Origin: Pseudomonadales bacterium
GTDB lineage: Bacteria; Pseudomonadota; Gammaproteobacteria; Steroidobacterales; Steroidobacteraceae
Direction: 5' to 3'
DNA: 6,017 nt
NCBI GenBank assembly: GCA_020442965.1
Contig: JAGRJB010000078.1
Coordinates: 1 to 6,017, forward strand
Shown: positions 1-6,017 of the stretch, piece by piece
Layout of the letters: each line of letters begins with the position of its first letter
Position numbering within the stretch: position 1 is the first letter of the stretch
Notes under the pieces: model-generated
The model's database searches: none
What the model saw: only the letters and a program-made list of their open reading frames with translations
What the model was told of the DNA's origin: nothing
Made by a program: the position numbers and the translations under genes

Positions 1-165
1 TTGTCAGCCGACGTATTCAATGTATTCGACTGGAACAATCTCTCCGGCTTCGCCAACGCTGCCACCACGTCCAATCAGATTCAGTTTGGCGGCGGCGCGC
101 CATTCGTACAACGCAATGCCGGGCCGCCACGGCAGTTTCAACTGGGCATCGCGTGGAAATTTTGA
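1..165 (+). CDS. TonB-dependent outer-membrane receptor, C-terminal end (partial)
   Basis: Frame 1 is open from the left edge to a TGA at 163-165, giving 54 residues. The fragment begins LSADVFNVFDWNNLSGF and ends PPRQFQLGIAWKF. An 'A-D-V-F-N-V/L-F-N/D' strand a few dozen residues before the end, then a 'P-R-x-x-Q-L-G-[hydrophobic]-x-[aromatic/K]-F' last strand with a terminal phenylalanine, is the usual C-terminus of a TonB-dependent receptor barrel, especially the Oar-like type. The terminal Phe serves as the outer-membrane assembly signal recognised by the Bam machinery. The plug and most of the barrel lie upstream of the window, so the ligand cannot be read. The nucleoside-transporter gene follows after 56 bp on the same strand, suggesting cotranscription and a nucleoside-type ligand, which is inference. 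Another outer-membrane beta-barrel is possible but less likely. Confidence 0.8.
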   Translation: MSADVFNVFDWNNLSGFANAATTSNQIQFGGGAPFVQRNAGPPRQFQLGIAWKF

Positions 166-221
166 GCTCGCGCGCATGACCGAGAGCGGCACCAACTCAC
201 GCAACGCCACCGGCCGCGACC

Positions 222-1490
222 ATGGCTGATCTGCTGCCGCGCCTGCAGAGTTGCCTTGGGCTGATAACCCTCATCGGGCTTGCGTTTGCATGCAGTGAGA
301 ATCGCCGCGCACCGCCGCCGTGGCGCTGGACGCTGGGTGCAATCGCATTGCAGCTGCTGCTCGCCGTGGTTATCTTGTTAGTACCGGCGGTTTGGGAGAC
401 GTTGCGCGCCATGAATGCGGGCGTGATCGCCATCGAACACGCGACGCTCGAGGGCTCGTCGTACATGTTCGGCTACCTTGGCGGTGCGCCATTGCCGTTC
501 GATCTGAAACCCGGTGCGCCCCGGCCGGTAGTCATTGCTTTTCAGATCCTGCCACTGATCATCACGATGAGCGCACTCGCCGCTCTGCTGTGGCACTGGG
601 GCGTACTGCGGCAGATCGTGCGCGGCTTGTCGTGGGCGCTACGGAAAACGCTCGGTGTCAGCGGCGTGGTCGGGCTCAACGCTGGAGCCAACCTGTTTCT
701 TGGCGTTGTCGAGGCCCCGCTGGTCGTTCGCGGCTGGCTAGCGACGATCAGCCGACACGAATTGTTCGCGGTCATGACCCTCGGTATGTCCACCGTTTCG
801 GGCGTCGTACTCGTGCTCTATGCTCAGACGTTGTCCCGATCGATCGACAACTCCTTCGGCCACATACTCGCCGCTTCCTTGATATCACTACCAGCTGCTC
901 TCCTGATCGCACGCATCCTCGTGCCTGGTGAGTCGCGCACGGGTGCCACGAGTGATGGGACAGAACTTCGATACCAGGGCACCATGGACGCACTGGTCCG
1001 CGGCACGCTCGATGGCTTGCAACTCTTCCTGGCGGTCATTGCCGTCATCATTGTCGTTTTCTCGCTGGTTGCGCTCGCCAATCAGATGTTGGGTGCGCTG
1101 CCGGACTACGCCGGCGCGCCGCTCACCGTGCAACGCCTATTCGGTTGGTTGTTTGCACCGCTAATGTGGCTACTCGGTGTCCCCTGGACGGAAGCCGCTA
1201 CTGCGGGATCGCTGATGGGCGTCAAGGCGATTCTCAACGAGTACGTCGCCTATCTCGAGCTGGCAGCGTTGCCAGCAGGCAGTCTCTCGCCCCGCTCGAT
1301 GTTGATCTCGATTTACGCGATGTGCGGGTTTGCCAATCTCGCCAGTATCGGATTGTTGGTATCGACTTTGACGACGCTATGCCCCGACCGCCGTCGTGAG
1401 ATCGCGAGCCTGGGTTTCAAGTCCTGGCTAGCGGGCAACCTGGTGTCGATGATGACAGGCGCCGTGGTCGGCATCGTCGCCGCCGGGTAG
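222..1490 (+). CDS. Concentrative nucleoside transporter (CNT/NupC family)
   Basis: Inner-membrane symporter of 422 residues, close to the usual bacterial CNT length of about 400. CNTs import nucleosides with Na+ or H+. Hydrophobic segments lie near residues 9-24, 36-55, 103-125, 181-202, 213-235, 267-289, 305-322, 360-383 and 403-421. Family landmarks in order are a YMFGYLGG...LPF segment (81-93), a first re-entrant hairpin with GLNAGANLFLGVVEAPLVVR (151-170), NEYVAY (339-344) and CGFANLASIGLL (368-379). Glu340, Asn372 and Ser375 correspond to ribose-binding residues of Vibrio cholerae CNT (Glu332, Asn368, Ser371). The Gln-Thr pair before hairpin Glu164 is replaced by Val162-Val163, so substrate preference may differ from classic NupC. 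ATG 222 is the only usable start after the in-frame TGA at 177, although no clear Shine-Dalgarno precedes it, which fits translation following the receptor gene. The family call is secure; the exact substrate and coupling ion are not. Confidence 0.93.
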   Translation: MADLLPRLQSCLGLITLIGLAFACSENRRAPPPWRWTLGAIALQLLLAVVILLVPAVWETLRAMNAGVIAIEHATLEGSSYMFGYLGGAPLPFDLKPGAPRPVVIAFQILPLIITMSALAALLWHWGVLRQIVRGLSWALRKTLGVSGVVGLNAGANLFLGVVEAPLVVRGWLATISRHELFAVMTLGMSTVSGVVLVLYAQTLSRSIDNSFGHILAASLISLPAALLIARILVPGESRTGATSDGTELRYQGTMDALVRGTLDGLQLFLAVIAVIIVVFSLVALANQMLGALPDYAGAPLTVQRLFGWLFAPLMWLLGVPWTEAATAGSLMGVKAILNEYVAYLELAALPAGSLSPRSMLISIYAMCGFANLASIGLLVSTLTTLCPDRRREIASLGFKSWLAGNLVSMMTGAVVGIVAAG

Positions 1491-1517
1491 CACTCGGCGC
1501 GCCACTGCCCGTTCCAC
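1491..1517. other. Convergent intergenic gap
   Basis: These 27 bases separate the stop codons of the transporter (plus) and the esterase (minus). They contain the perfect 8-base palindrome GGCGCGCC (1496-1503) but no stem followed by a T-run on either strand, so no intrinsic terminator can be supported here. Confidence 0.6.
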
Positions 1518-3086
1518 TCAGTCGCTTGGGTCTGCGCGCCGCTTTTTGGTCCCAGGCTCGATCACGAAACTTGTCGCGGCGTCTGGATCGCGCCCGCTCA
1601 AGTATTTCGCCCGCGCCGGATACGGGAAAACGGGCCGCTGAAACTTCACCACGCCGTCGACCCGATGGGTGCCCAGGAGCGACGCCGGCGCCTCACCCAT
1701 CTCGACCCAGCTATCGAGGGCCGTGAGATAGTCAATCTCGGTGGCGCCGACGCCTCCGCGGAAATGATTCATTCCGGGCACCATGAATAGCCGATAGAAT
1801 TCCTGCGTCGCCTTGCGACCGCCCATGCTCGTCGTCGCGAGGTCATAGTAGTCGGTCGAGATTCCGGGCCAGATCGACTGATCGCTCCAGCCATGATACT
1901 GGATGATTTTGGTGCCATGATCGCGGGCGCGCCGCAGATTGGGGTTGTAAGACGCGTAGAACAACTGCGCGAGCGACAGGAAACGCTGCGGATCCCGATC
2001 GAAATCGAATTGATCGAGCGTGAAGGCCGGCCCGGGATCTTCCGCAAACGATAGGTAGCGCAGCAGATCGGCCATGAACGGACCGAAGTAGCCGAGTGCA
2101 CCGTCCTTCGCGACATACGCAGGAACCCAATTCGACTCGGAACCCGGCATCAGGCCACCGGGAGCCAGGCGCCGTCCGCGCGAATCCCTCGGGCCATCGT
2201 AGAGCCTTCGAGCGGCCTCGACTTGCTCAGCGTTCCAGCAATTGCTCGGGCCGGCCGCGCCGCAGCTGAGTTCAGCGGGATCGAACCGGCAATCCCGAGG
2301 ATCGTTGAGAATTCCGTCTTCGAGCCCATCGAGCTGGTCGCAACGTGCCAGTACGGCCGCGTGCAGTCGCTGCACATCGGCCGCCGAGAGTACCGAGCGA
2401 CCGGGGTCACCCGCGCGTGCGAGAGTGCGCATGGCCCAGATACCGGGGACGCCGCCGCCTGATTCGCTCACGGCCGGCGCGCCAACGATGATCCCGTCGA
2501 ATTGCTCTGGAAAACGTTGCGCGGCCATCAACGCCTGTCGCCCGCCCGTCGAGCAGCCGTCGAAGTACGCGCGCTTGATAGCGCTGCGGTAGTAACGACT
2601 CGTGATCGCGCGCCCAATGACGGTTGTGACGTAGGTCGCCCGAAACGAAAAATCGAACTCTGCTTGCAAATCATTGTAGCCCCACTTGGCGTCAGTCGCC
2701 GTGGAGGCATGACCCATGTCACTGACTATGCAGGCATACCCCTGAGCGGCCGGTCCCTCACAGGCGGACAGATGTGCAAGCGAACCACAAAAGCCGCCGC
2801 AACCTTTGTGCAACAACTTGCCGTTCCAGCCGCCCACCGGCAGCAGTAGCTCGAACTCGATCCGCGGCGCGATGTAACCGCGGACTCGGCAAGTCTCGTG
2901 CTGGTCGCCATCGGCCGCGCGGGTCGCGCGAACGATCTGCGCCGGCGCATCGGGGACGTCGGAAAAATCCTGCTGGGCGAGCTCCGCACACGGTTCGCCT
3001 GGTTGCGCACCCGCGCCGCGCGCGGCAACTAGCAGCAGACCAACCAGCAGCTGCAAAAAAATCGTCCGATGGTCAGAAAATCGCAT
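1518..3086 (-). CDS. Secreted tannase/feruloyl esterase family alpha/beta hydrolase
   Basis: A 522-residue ester hydrolase of the family that includes fungal tannase, feruloyl esterase B and MHETase, which cleave phenolic esters. Residues 1-27 form a Sec signal peptide: basic start, Leu/Val-rich core, and probable cleavage after AGA at 27. Next come the oxyanion-region segment GCGGFCG (95-101), the nucleophile elbow DGCSTGGRQ with Ser179, and a probable calcium-binding loop CDQLDGLEDGILNDPRDC (249-266). A lid region spans roughly 215-395. The acid is Asp402 in HGWSDQSIW and the base His441 in VPGMNHFRGG. The spacings of Cys249-Cys266 and Cys275-Cys283 match two MHETase disulfides. The usual His-Cys is His-Phe here (Phe442, codon 1761-1763), so the disulfide joining the nucleophile and histidine loops cannot form, and Cys178 is probably unpaired. 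The start is supported by GGGAGG five bases upstream. The gene stands alone on this strand, so the substrate cannot be inferred from neighbours. Confidence 0.93.
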   Translation of the reverse strand: MRFSDHRTIFLQLLVGLLLVAARGAGAQPGEPCAELAQQDFSDVPDAPAQIVRATRAADGDQHETCRVRGYIAPRIEFELLLPVGGWNGKLLHKGCGGFCGSLAHLSACEGPAAQGYACIVSDMGHASTATDAKWGYNDLQAEFDFSFRATYVTTVIGRAITSRYYRSAIKRAYFDGCSTGGRQALMAAQRFPEQFDGIIVGAPAVSESGGGVPGIWAMRTLARAGDPGRSVLSAADVQRLHAAVLARCDQLDGLEDGILNDPRDCRFDPAELSCGAAGPSNCWNAEQVEAARRLYDGPRDSRGRRLAPGGLMPGSESNWVPAYVAKDGALGYFGPFMADLLRYLSFAEDPGPAFTLDQFDFDRDPQRFLSLAQLFYASYNPNLRRARDHGTKIIQYHGWSDQSIWPGISTDYYDLATTSMGGRKATQEFYRLFMVPGMNHFRGGVGATEIDYLTALDSWVEMGEAPASLLGTHRVDGVVKFQRPVFPYPARAKYLSGRDPDAATSFVIEPGTKKRRADPSD

Positions 3087-3091
3087 CGTGG

Positions 3092-3097
3092 CCTCCC
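3092..3097 (-). promoter_or_regulatory. Ribosome binding site of the esterase gene
   Basis: On the minus strand the bases read GGGAGG, five bases before the ATG at 3086. This is the strongest Shine-Dalgarno sequence in the window and fixes the esterase start, placing the signal peptide right at the N-terminus. Confidence 0.75.
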
Positions 3098-3102
3098 GGT
3101 GC

Positions 3103-3122
3103 CGGCATGATCCATGATGCCG
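3103..3122. repeat. Imperfect inverted repeat over the esterase -10 region
   Basis: CGGCAT (3103-3108) and ATGCCG (3117-3122) are perfect six-base inverted arms around an eight-base centre, GATCCATG, which itself carries further symmetric A/T pairs. The element overlaps the putative -10 box and the expected transcription start of the esterase gene. That is a typical place for a repressor operator. It could instead be a chance palindrome. The stem is too short to call a terminator. Confidence 0.4.
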
Positions 3123-3142
3123 ACCGCAGAGCCGGATGACAA
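3114..3142 (-). promoter_or_regulatory. Putative sigma-70 promoter of the esterase gene
   Basis: On the minus strand a -35-like TTGTCA (3137-3142, 5 of 6 bases of the consensus) is followed after exactly 17 bases by a -10-like CATCAT (3114-3119, 4 of 6). Transcription would start near 3107, giving a leader of about 20 bases that just accommodates the ribosome binding site. The arrangement is plausible, but it rests on sequence matching alone, and such matches also occur by chance. Confidence 0.4.
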
Positions 3143-3431
3143 TCGCACTTGCAGCCGGCCGGGCACGCTAACTGCTGGATGCTCACGCAAACGCGCGGCG
3201 CCACCAACGCAAGCGCTGTGACCCGAGAATATGCCGCTGGTCAAGGTCACCGACGAAGTGTGCCTCGCCGTCGCGATTGCAAAGCCAGTCCCGTAGGTGC
3301 CGAGCGACGACCAGACGATCAACTCCGTCGCGCTCGGACGGACCAGGGGACCAATGCCACCAGGGCGCCACTACAGGACAGAGACCAACTTGGTCTCGAC
3401 AGTCGGGCGACGAGCCTGCAGCATTCGCTGC

Positions 3432-4034
3432 ATGCTCGACCGTTGGATGCGCCCGCTCATCGAACCGCCACTGCGCGCCACTGCAGGTTTGCTGGCCGGC
3501 GGGCCATTGACGGCAAACGCCATAACGATCGTCGGTGCCGTCATCGGAGCGCTCGCAGGTGTCGCGATTGGCTCACAGCGCTACGGACTCGCCCTGCTGC
3601 TGATCATTCTCAATCGAATCTTCGATGGACTAGACGGTGCACTTGCAAGACAGCGCGGGCCAACCGATTTTGGCGGCTATCTCGACAGCGTCGGTGATTA
3701 CGTTTTCTATGCCGCAATACCACTTGGCTTTGCGTTCGCAGCGCCAGACTTCACCGCTCCCGCTGCAACGCTGCTCGCGAGCTTTCTGTTGTCCGGCAGC
3801 AGCTTTCTCGCATTCGCTGCACTCGCGTCCAAGCGCGGCCTATCCACCGAAGCGCAGGGGCGCAAGAGCTTTTATTACCTGCACGGACTCGCGGAAGGCA
3901 CTGAGACGATCGCCATCTTCATCGTCGCCGTGCTGCGCCCCGACTGGTTTCCGCAGATAGCGTATGGTTTCGCCGTACTATGCGCACTAACAGCCGTGCA
4001 GCGGCTGCTGCTGGCGCGACACCTCCTCAGATGA
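3432..4034 (+). CDS. CDP-alcohol phosphatidyltransferase family membrane protein
   Basis: A 200-residue integral membrane enzyme. The family transfers a phosphatidyl group from a CDP-linked lipid to an alcohol, as in phosphatidylglycerol-phosphate or phosphatidylserine synthesis. The signature reads DGLDGALAR (65-73), seven residues, then GGYLDSVGD (81-89). This gives D-x2-D-G-x2-A-R-x7-G-x3-D-x3-D with metal- and substrate-binding Asp65, Asp68, Asp85 and Asp89 all present. Hydrophobic segments follow near 31-47, 51-62, 90-103, 110-131, 158-168 and 175-190. I chose ATG 3432 because MLDRWMRPLIEPPL is the usual amino end of this small subfamily. The frame stays open back to GTG 3297, but those 45 codons are polar and uncharacteristic. 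No good ribosome binding site precedes ATG 3432. The acceptor alcohol is unknown. The call of family is firm; PgsA or PssA identity is not supported, and this looks like one of the small uncharacterised paralogues. Confidence 0.88.
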   Translation: MLDRWMRPLIEPPLRATAGLLAGGPLTANAITIVGAVIGALAGVAIGSQRYGLALLLIILNRIFDGLDGALARQRGPTDFGGYLDSVGDYVFYAAIPLGFAFAAPDFTAPAATLLASFLLSGSSFLAFAALASKRGLSTEAQGRKSFYYLHGLAEGTETIAIFIVAVLRPDWFPQIAYGFAVLCALTAVQRLLLARHLLR

Positions 4035-4092
4035 CGCTGCTCGAGCCGACTCCTTTGGTGAAGGCATGTTTGATCGCGGCTTTTCCCCGGAG
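4035..4092. other. Convergent intergenic gap
   Basis: These 58 bases lie between the stop of the phosphatidyltransferase (plus) and that of parC (minus). The only hairpin candidate is CCTT/AAGG around a five-base loop (about 4052-4064). With a four-base stem and no long T-run it is too weak to call a terminator. Confidence 0.45.
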
Positions 4093-6017
4093 TCAATCCA
4101 CTTCGAGCAGCTCGACTGACCGCCAGCCGCGCGGCAACACCGACCCGCGCTGCGCTCGCGCACCACGATAGGCCTTGAGGTCCTTCCACGCGATCGTCAT
4201 CTTGCGCTCGCCCGAACGCACGACTAGCGATTTGTCTGGCGCGACCACAGTCATGCCAGTGAGATAGTCGGCACGCGCCGCAAATTTCTTCGCTGGGATA
4301 TCGAATAGCTTGTTACCTTTGCCGCGCGCCAGCTCCGGCACATCTTTGACCGGAAACACTAACAGCTTGCCGTCTTTCGAACAAACGGCTACTAGCGCCT
4401 TCTCGTCGGTGACAGGTGCAGGTGGCAAGACAAGCGCGCCGTCCGGCACCTTGAGCAGCACTTTACCCGCCCTGTTGCGCGTATATGTTTCCTTCAAGCG
4501 AACGGTGAAGCCGTAACCAGCGTCCGTCGCTACCAACCACAAGTCCTCGGGTTCGCCCATCATGACGCCGCGCCACCGGGCGCCATCCGGAGGATCGACA
4601 CGCGACGACAGCGGATCACCCAAGCCACGCGCCGAGGGCAATGTGTGTGCGATCAGGCTGTATGCACGGCCGGTTGAATCGACAAACACCGCGTTTTGCA
4701 CACTGCGACCGCGCGCCGAATGCTGGTAGGCGTCGCCCGTCTTGTATTGCAGCGCGCGCGGATCGATCTCGTGGCCCTTGGCCGAGCGGACGTAGCCACC
4801 GGTCGACACGACCACCGTGGCGGGCTCATTGGCGATCAGCTCGGTTGCGTCGATCGCCTGCGCAGCTTCACGCTCGACAAGTCTGGAGCGACGATCGTCG
4901 CCGTGCCTGGCCGCGTCCGCTTCGAGCTCCGACGCGATCAGCTTCTTGAGCCTGGCTTTCGACCGCAGAATTCCCTGGATTTCATCGCGCTCCGCGGCGA
5001 GCTTCTTCTGCTCTTCGCGAATCTTCATTTCCTCGAGCTTGGCGAGGTGACGCAGCTTGGTCTCGAGGATCGCCTCGGCCTGCTCTTCCGTGAGCTTGAA
5101 ACGCCGCACCAAGACGGGCTTCGGCTCGTCTTCGCGGCGGATGATGCGGATCACCTCGTCGAGATTGAGATACGCGATCAACAAGCCATCGAGTATATGC
5201 AGCCGCTTGTCGAGCTTGGCGAGGCGGTACTCCAGGCGTCGAGTAACTGTCTGCGTGCGAAACTGCAACCACTCGGTCAGCAGCTCGCGCAGCCCCATCA
5301 CACGCGGCCGACCATCGAGGCCGATCACATTGATATTGACGCGGTAGTTACGCTCAAGATCCGTGGTCGCAAATAGGTGCGCCATCAGTTGATCGATATC
5401 GGTCTTCTTCTTGGGCTCGATGACGAGTCGAGTGGGATTTTCGTGATCCGACTCGTCCCGCAGGTCCTCCACCATCGGCAATTTCTTGTCGCGCATCTGC
5501 TGCGCGATCTGCTCAAGTACCTTGTTGCCCGACACCTGATACGGCAACTGGTCGATCACGACGTTACCGTCGTCGACGCTGTAGGTAGCGCGGGCTCTGT
5601 AACTACCGTTGCCCGTATTGTAGATAGCGAGGAGGTCCGAGCGCGGCGTGATGATTTCACCACCGGTCGGCAGGTCCGGCCCCTTGACGTACTTCATCAG
5701 GGTGCGAGTCTGGGCCTCGGGATCGTCGAGCAGGTGCAGACAGGCCTGCACGATCTCGCGCAGATTGTGCGGTGGTACGTCGGTCGCCATGCCGACGGCG
5801 ATCCCGGATGTGCCGTTCAATAGCAGATTGGGCAAACGCGCCGGCAGAAACATCGGCTCCTCGAGCGTGCCGTCGAAATTCGGTTGCCAATCGACCGTGC
5901 CGTCGGACAGCTCGCCTAACAATACCTCCGCATAGCGCGTCAGCTTCGATTCCGTGTAGCGCATCGCGGCGAAGCTCTTGGGATCGTCTGCCGAGCCCCA
6001 GTTACCCTGCCCGTCGA
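4093..6017 (-). CDS. parC: DNA topoisomerase IV subunit A, ParC (partial, N-terminus missing)
   Basis: ParC is the DNA-breaking and rejoining subunit of topoisomerase IV, which with ParE unlinks daughter chromosomes. The frame runs off the right edge and reads [20 protein letters not shown] there, so the ATG at 5964 is internal. The catalytic tyrosine is the Tyr of MRYTE (codon 5956-5958), equivalent to E. coli Tyr120. Other family blocks are [19 protein letters not shown] (about 5817-5761), [20 protein letters not shown] (5484-5425), [20 protein letters not shown] and the coiled-coil [16 protein letters not shown] (about 5055-5008). The C-terminal pinwheel domain starts near 4840 with [11 protein letters not shown] and includes [12 protein letters not shown]. 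The GyrA-box QRRGGKG of gyrase is absent, which favours ParC over GyrA. About 95 N-terminal residues are missing, including the fluoroquinolone-resistance region (E. coli Ser80 and Glu84), so drug susceptibility cannot be read. Translation runs intact to the TGA at 4093-4095. Confidence 0.97.
   Translation of the reverse strand, partial: DGQGNWGSADDPKSFAAMRYTESKLTRYAEVLLGELSDGTVDWQPNFDGTLEEPMFLPARLPNLLLNGTSGIAVGMATDVPPHNLREIVQACLHLLDDPEAQTRTLMKYVKGPDLPTGGEIITPRSDLLAIYNTGNGSYRARATYSVDDGNVVIDQLPYQVSGNKVLEQIAQQMRDKKLPMVEDLRDESDHENPTRLVIEPKKKTDIDQLMAHLFATTDLERNYRVNINVIGLDGRPRVMGLRELLTEWLQFRTQTVTRRLEYRLAKLDKRLHILDGLLIAYLNLDEVIRIIRREDEPKPVLVRRFKLTEEQAEAILETKLRHLAKLEEMKIREEQKKLAAERDEIQGILRSKARLKKLIASELEADAARHGDDRRSRLVEREAAQAIDATELIANEPATVVVSTGGYVRSAKGHEIDPRALQYKTGDAYQHSARGRSVQNAVFVDSTGRAYSLIAHTLPSARGLGDPLSSRVDPPDGARWRGVMMGEPEDLWLVATDAGYGFTVRLKETYTRNRAGKVLLKVPDGALVLPPAPVTDEKALVAVCSKDGKLLVFPVKDVPELARGKGNKLFDIPAKKFAARADYLTGMTVVAPDKSLVVRSGERKMTIAWKDLKAYRGARAQRGSVLPRGWRSVELLEVD

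Larger units (their letters stand above)
3087..3431. other. Divergent intergenic region
   Basis: This stretch lies between the divergent esterase and phosphatidyltransferase genes. Its left 60 bases hold the esterase ribosome binding site, promoter candidate and inverted repeat. No convincing promoter is visible for the plus-strand gene. A 21-codon ORF (ATG 3231, stop TAG 3294-3296) shares the frame of the phosphatidyltransferase and has coding-like base periodicity. A GTG at 3297 directly after that stop opens an in-frame extension of 45 codons into the phosphatidyltransferase, but the extension lacks coding-like composition and resembles nothing I know. No tRNA, riboswitch or repeat array was seen. 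Confidence 0.55.

Noticed and set aside
838..847. GATCGATCGA tandem in the transporter
   Set aside because: This short repeat encodes ordinary transporter residues and has no copies or partner arms nearby, so it is not evidence of a regulatory or mobile element.
320..931. Plus-strand open frame of 203 codons overlapping the transporter
   Set aside because: It is the shifted-frame shadow of the transporter, with Arg/His-rich composition and no domain, while the transporter frame carries all the family motifs.
3029..3371. Minus-strand open frames upstream of the esterase
   Set aside because: They overlap the esterase start or its promoter, lack ribosome binding sites, and resemble no family. 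The third-position G/C bias in 3233-3322 fits the plus-strand frame better once all three positions are compared.
3297..3431. Longer phosphatidyltransferase starting at GTG 3297 (245 residues)
   Set aside because: The extra 45 residues are polar and proline/arginine-rich, have second-position G/C above first-position G/C, have no ribosome binding site, and precede MLDRWMRPLIEPPL, which looks like the natural amino end of the subfamily.
4696..5376. Long open frame of 226 codons on the plus strand
   Set aside because: It lies wholly antisense to strongly conserved parC. Long opposite-strand frames are common in GC-rich genes, and its translation shows no recognisable domain.
5962..5964. ATG at 5964 as the true start of the topoisomerase gene
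   Set aside because: It is the Met of the catalytic MRYTE motif. The frame continues upstream to the window edge with conserved ParC sequence.
4093..6017. Gyrase subunit A instead of ParC
   Set aside because: The C-terminal domain lacks the QRRGGKG GyrA-box and has [11 protein letters not shown]. The [20 protein letters not shown] and [20 protein letters not shown] blocks match ParC.

Overview
The window comes from a GC-rich bacterial chromosome whose codons mostly end in G or C. The best taxonomic clue is the ParC fragment, which can be matched closely by eye to Escherichia coli ParC. Together with the TonB-dependent receptor, the nucleoside transporter and the secreted tannase-fold esterase, it suggests a Gammaproteobacterium of the Xanthomonadales, Nevskiales or Steroidobacter type. 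That placement is inference. No mobile element, RNA gene, CRISPR array or long repeat is visible.

Layout, left to right. (1) 1-165, plus: the last 54 codons of a TonB-dependent outer-membrane receptor. (2) 222-1490, plus: a complete concentrative nucleoside transporter (CNT/NupC family), 56 bp after the receptor. (3) 1518-3086, minus: a complete secreted tannase/feruloyl-esterase-family hydrolase, convergent with the transporter and with a clear ribosome binding site and a plausible promoter. (4) 3087-3431: an intergenic stretch holding that promoter, an inverted repeat over its -10 box, and a very short ORF of doubtful reality. (5) 3432-4034, plus: a small integral-membrane CDP-alcohol phosphatidyltransferase. 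(6) 4093-6017, minus: topoisomerase IV subunit A (parC), convergent with the previous gene and running off the right edge before its N-terminal ~95 residues.

The receptor and transporter form a plausible uptake unit: the receptor brings a ligand across the outer membrane and the CNT carries it across the inner membrane. The esterase lies on the opposite strand and would act in the periplasm or outside the cell. The phosphatidyltransferase and parC are housekeeping-type genes with no evident link to the uptake genes.

I see no new multi-gene system. The points most worth a second look are residue-level departures inside known families. The esterase has lost the cysteine that normally follows the catalytic histidine, which orphans the cysteine beside its catalytic serine. 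The CNT keeps its ribose-binding residues but has two valines where characterised CNTs carry the nucleobase-contacting Gln-Thr/Ser pair.
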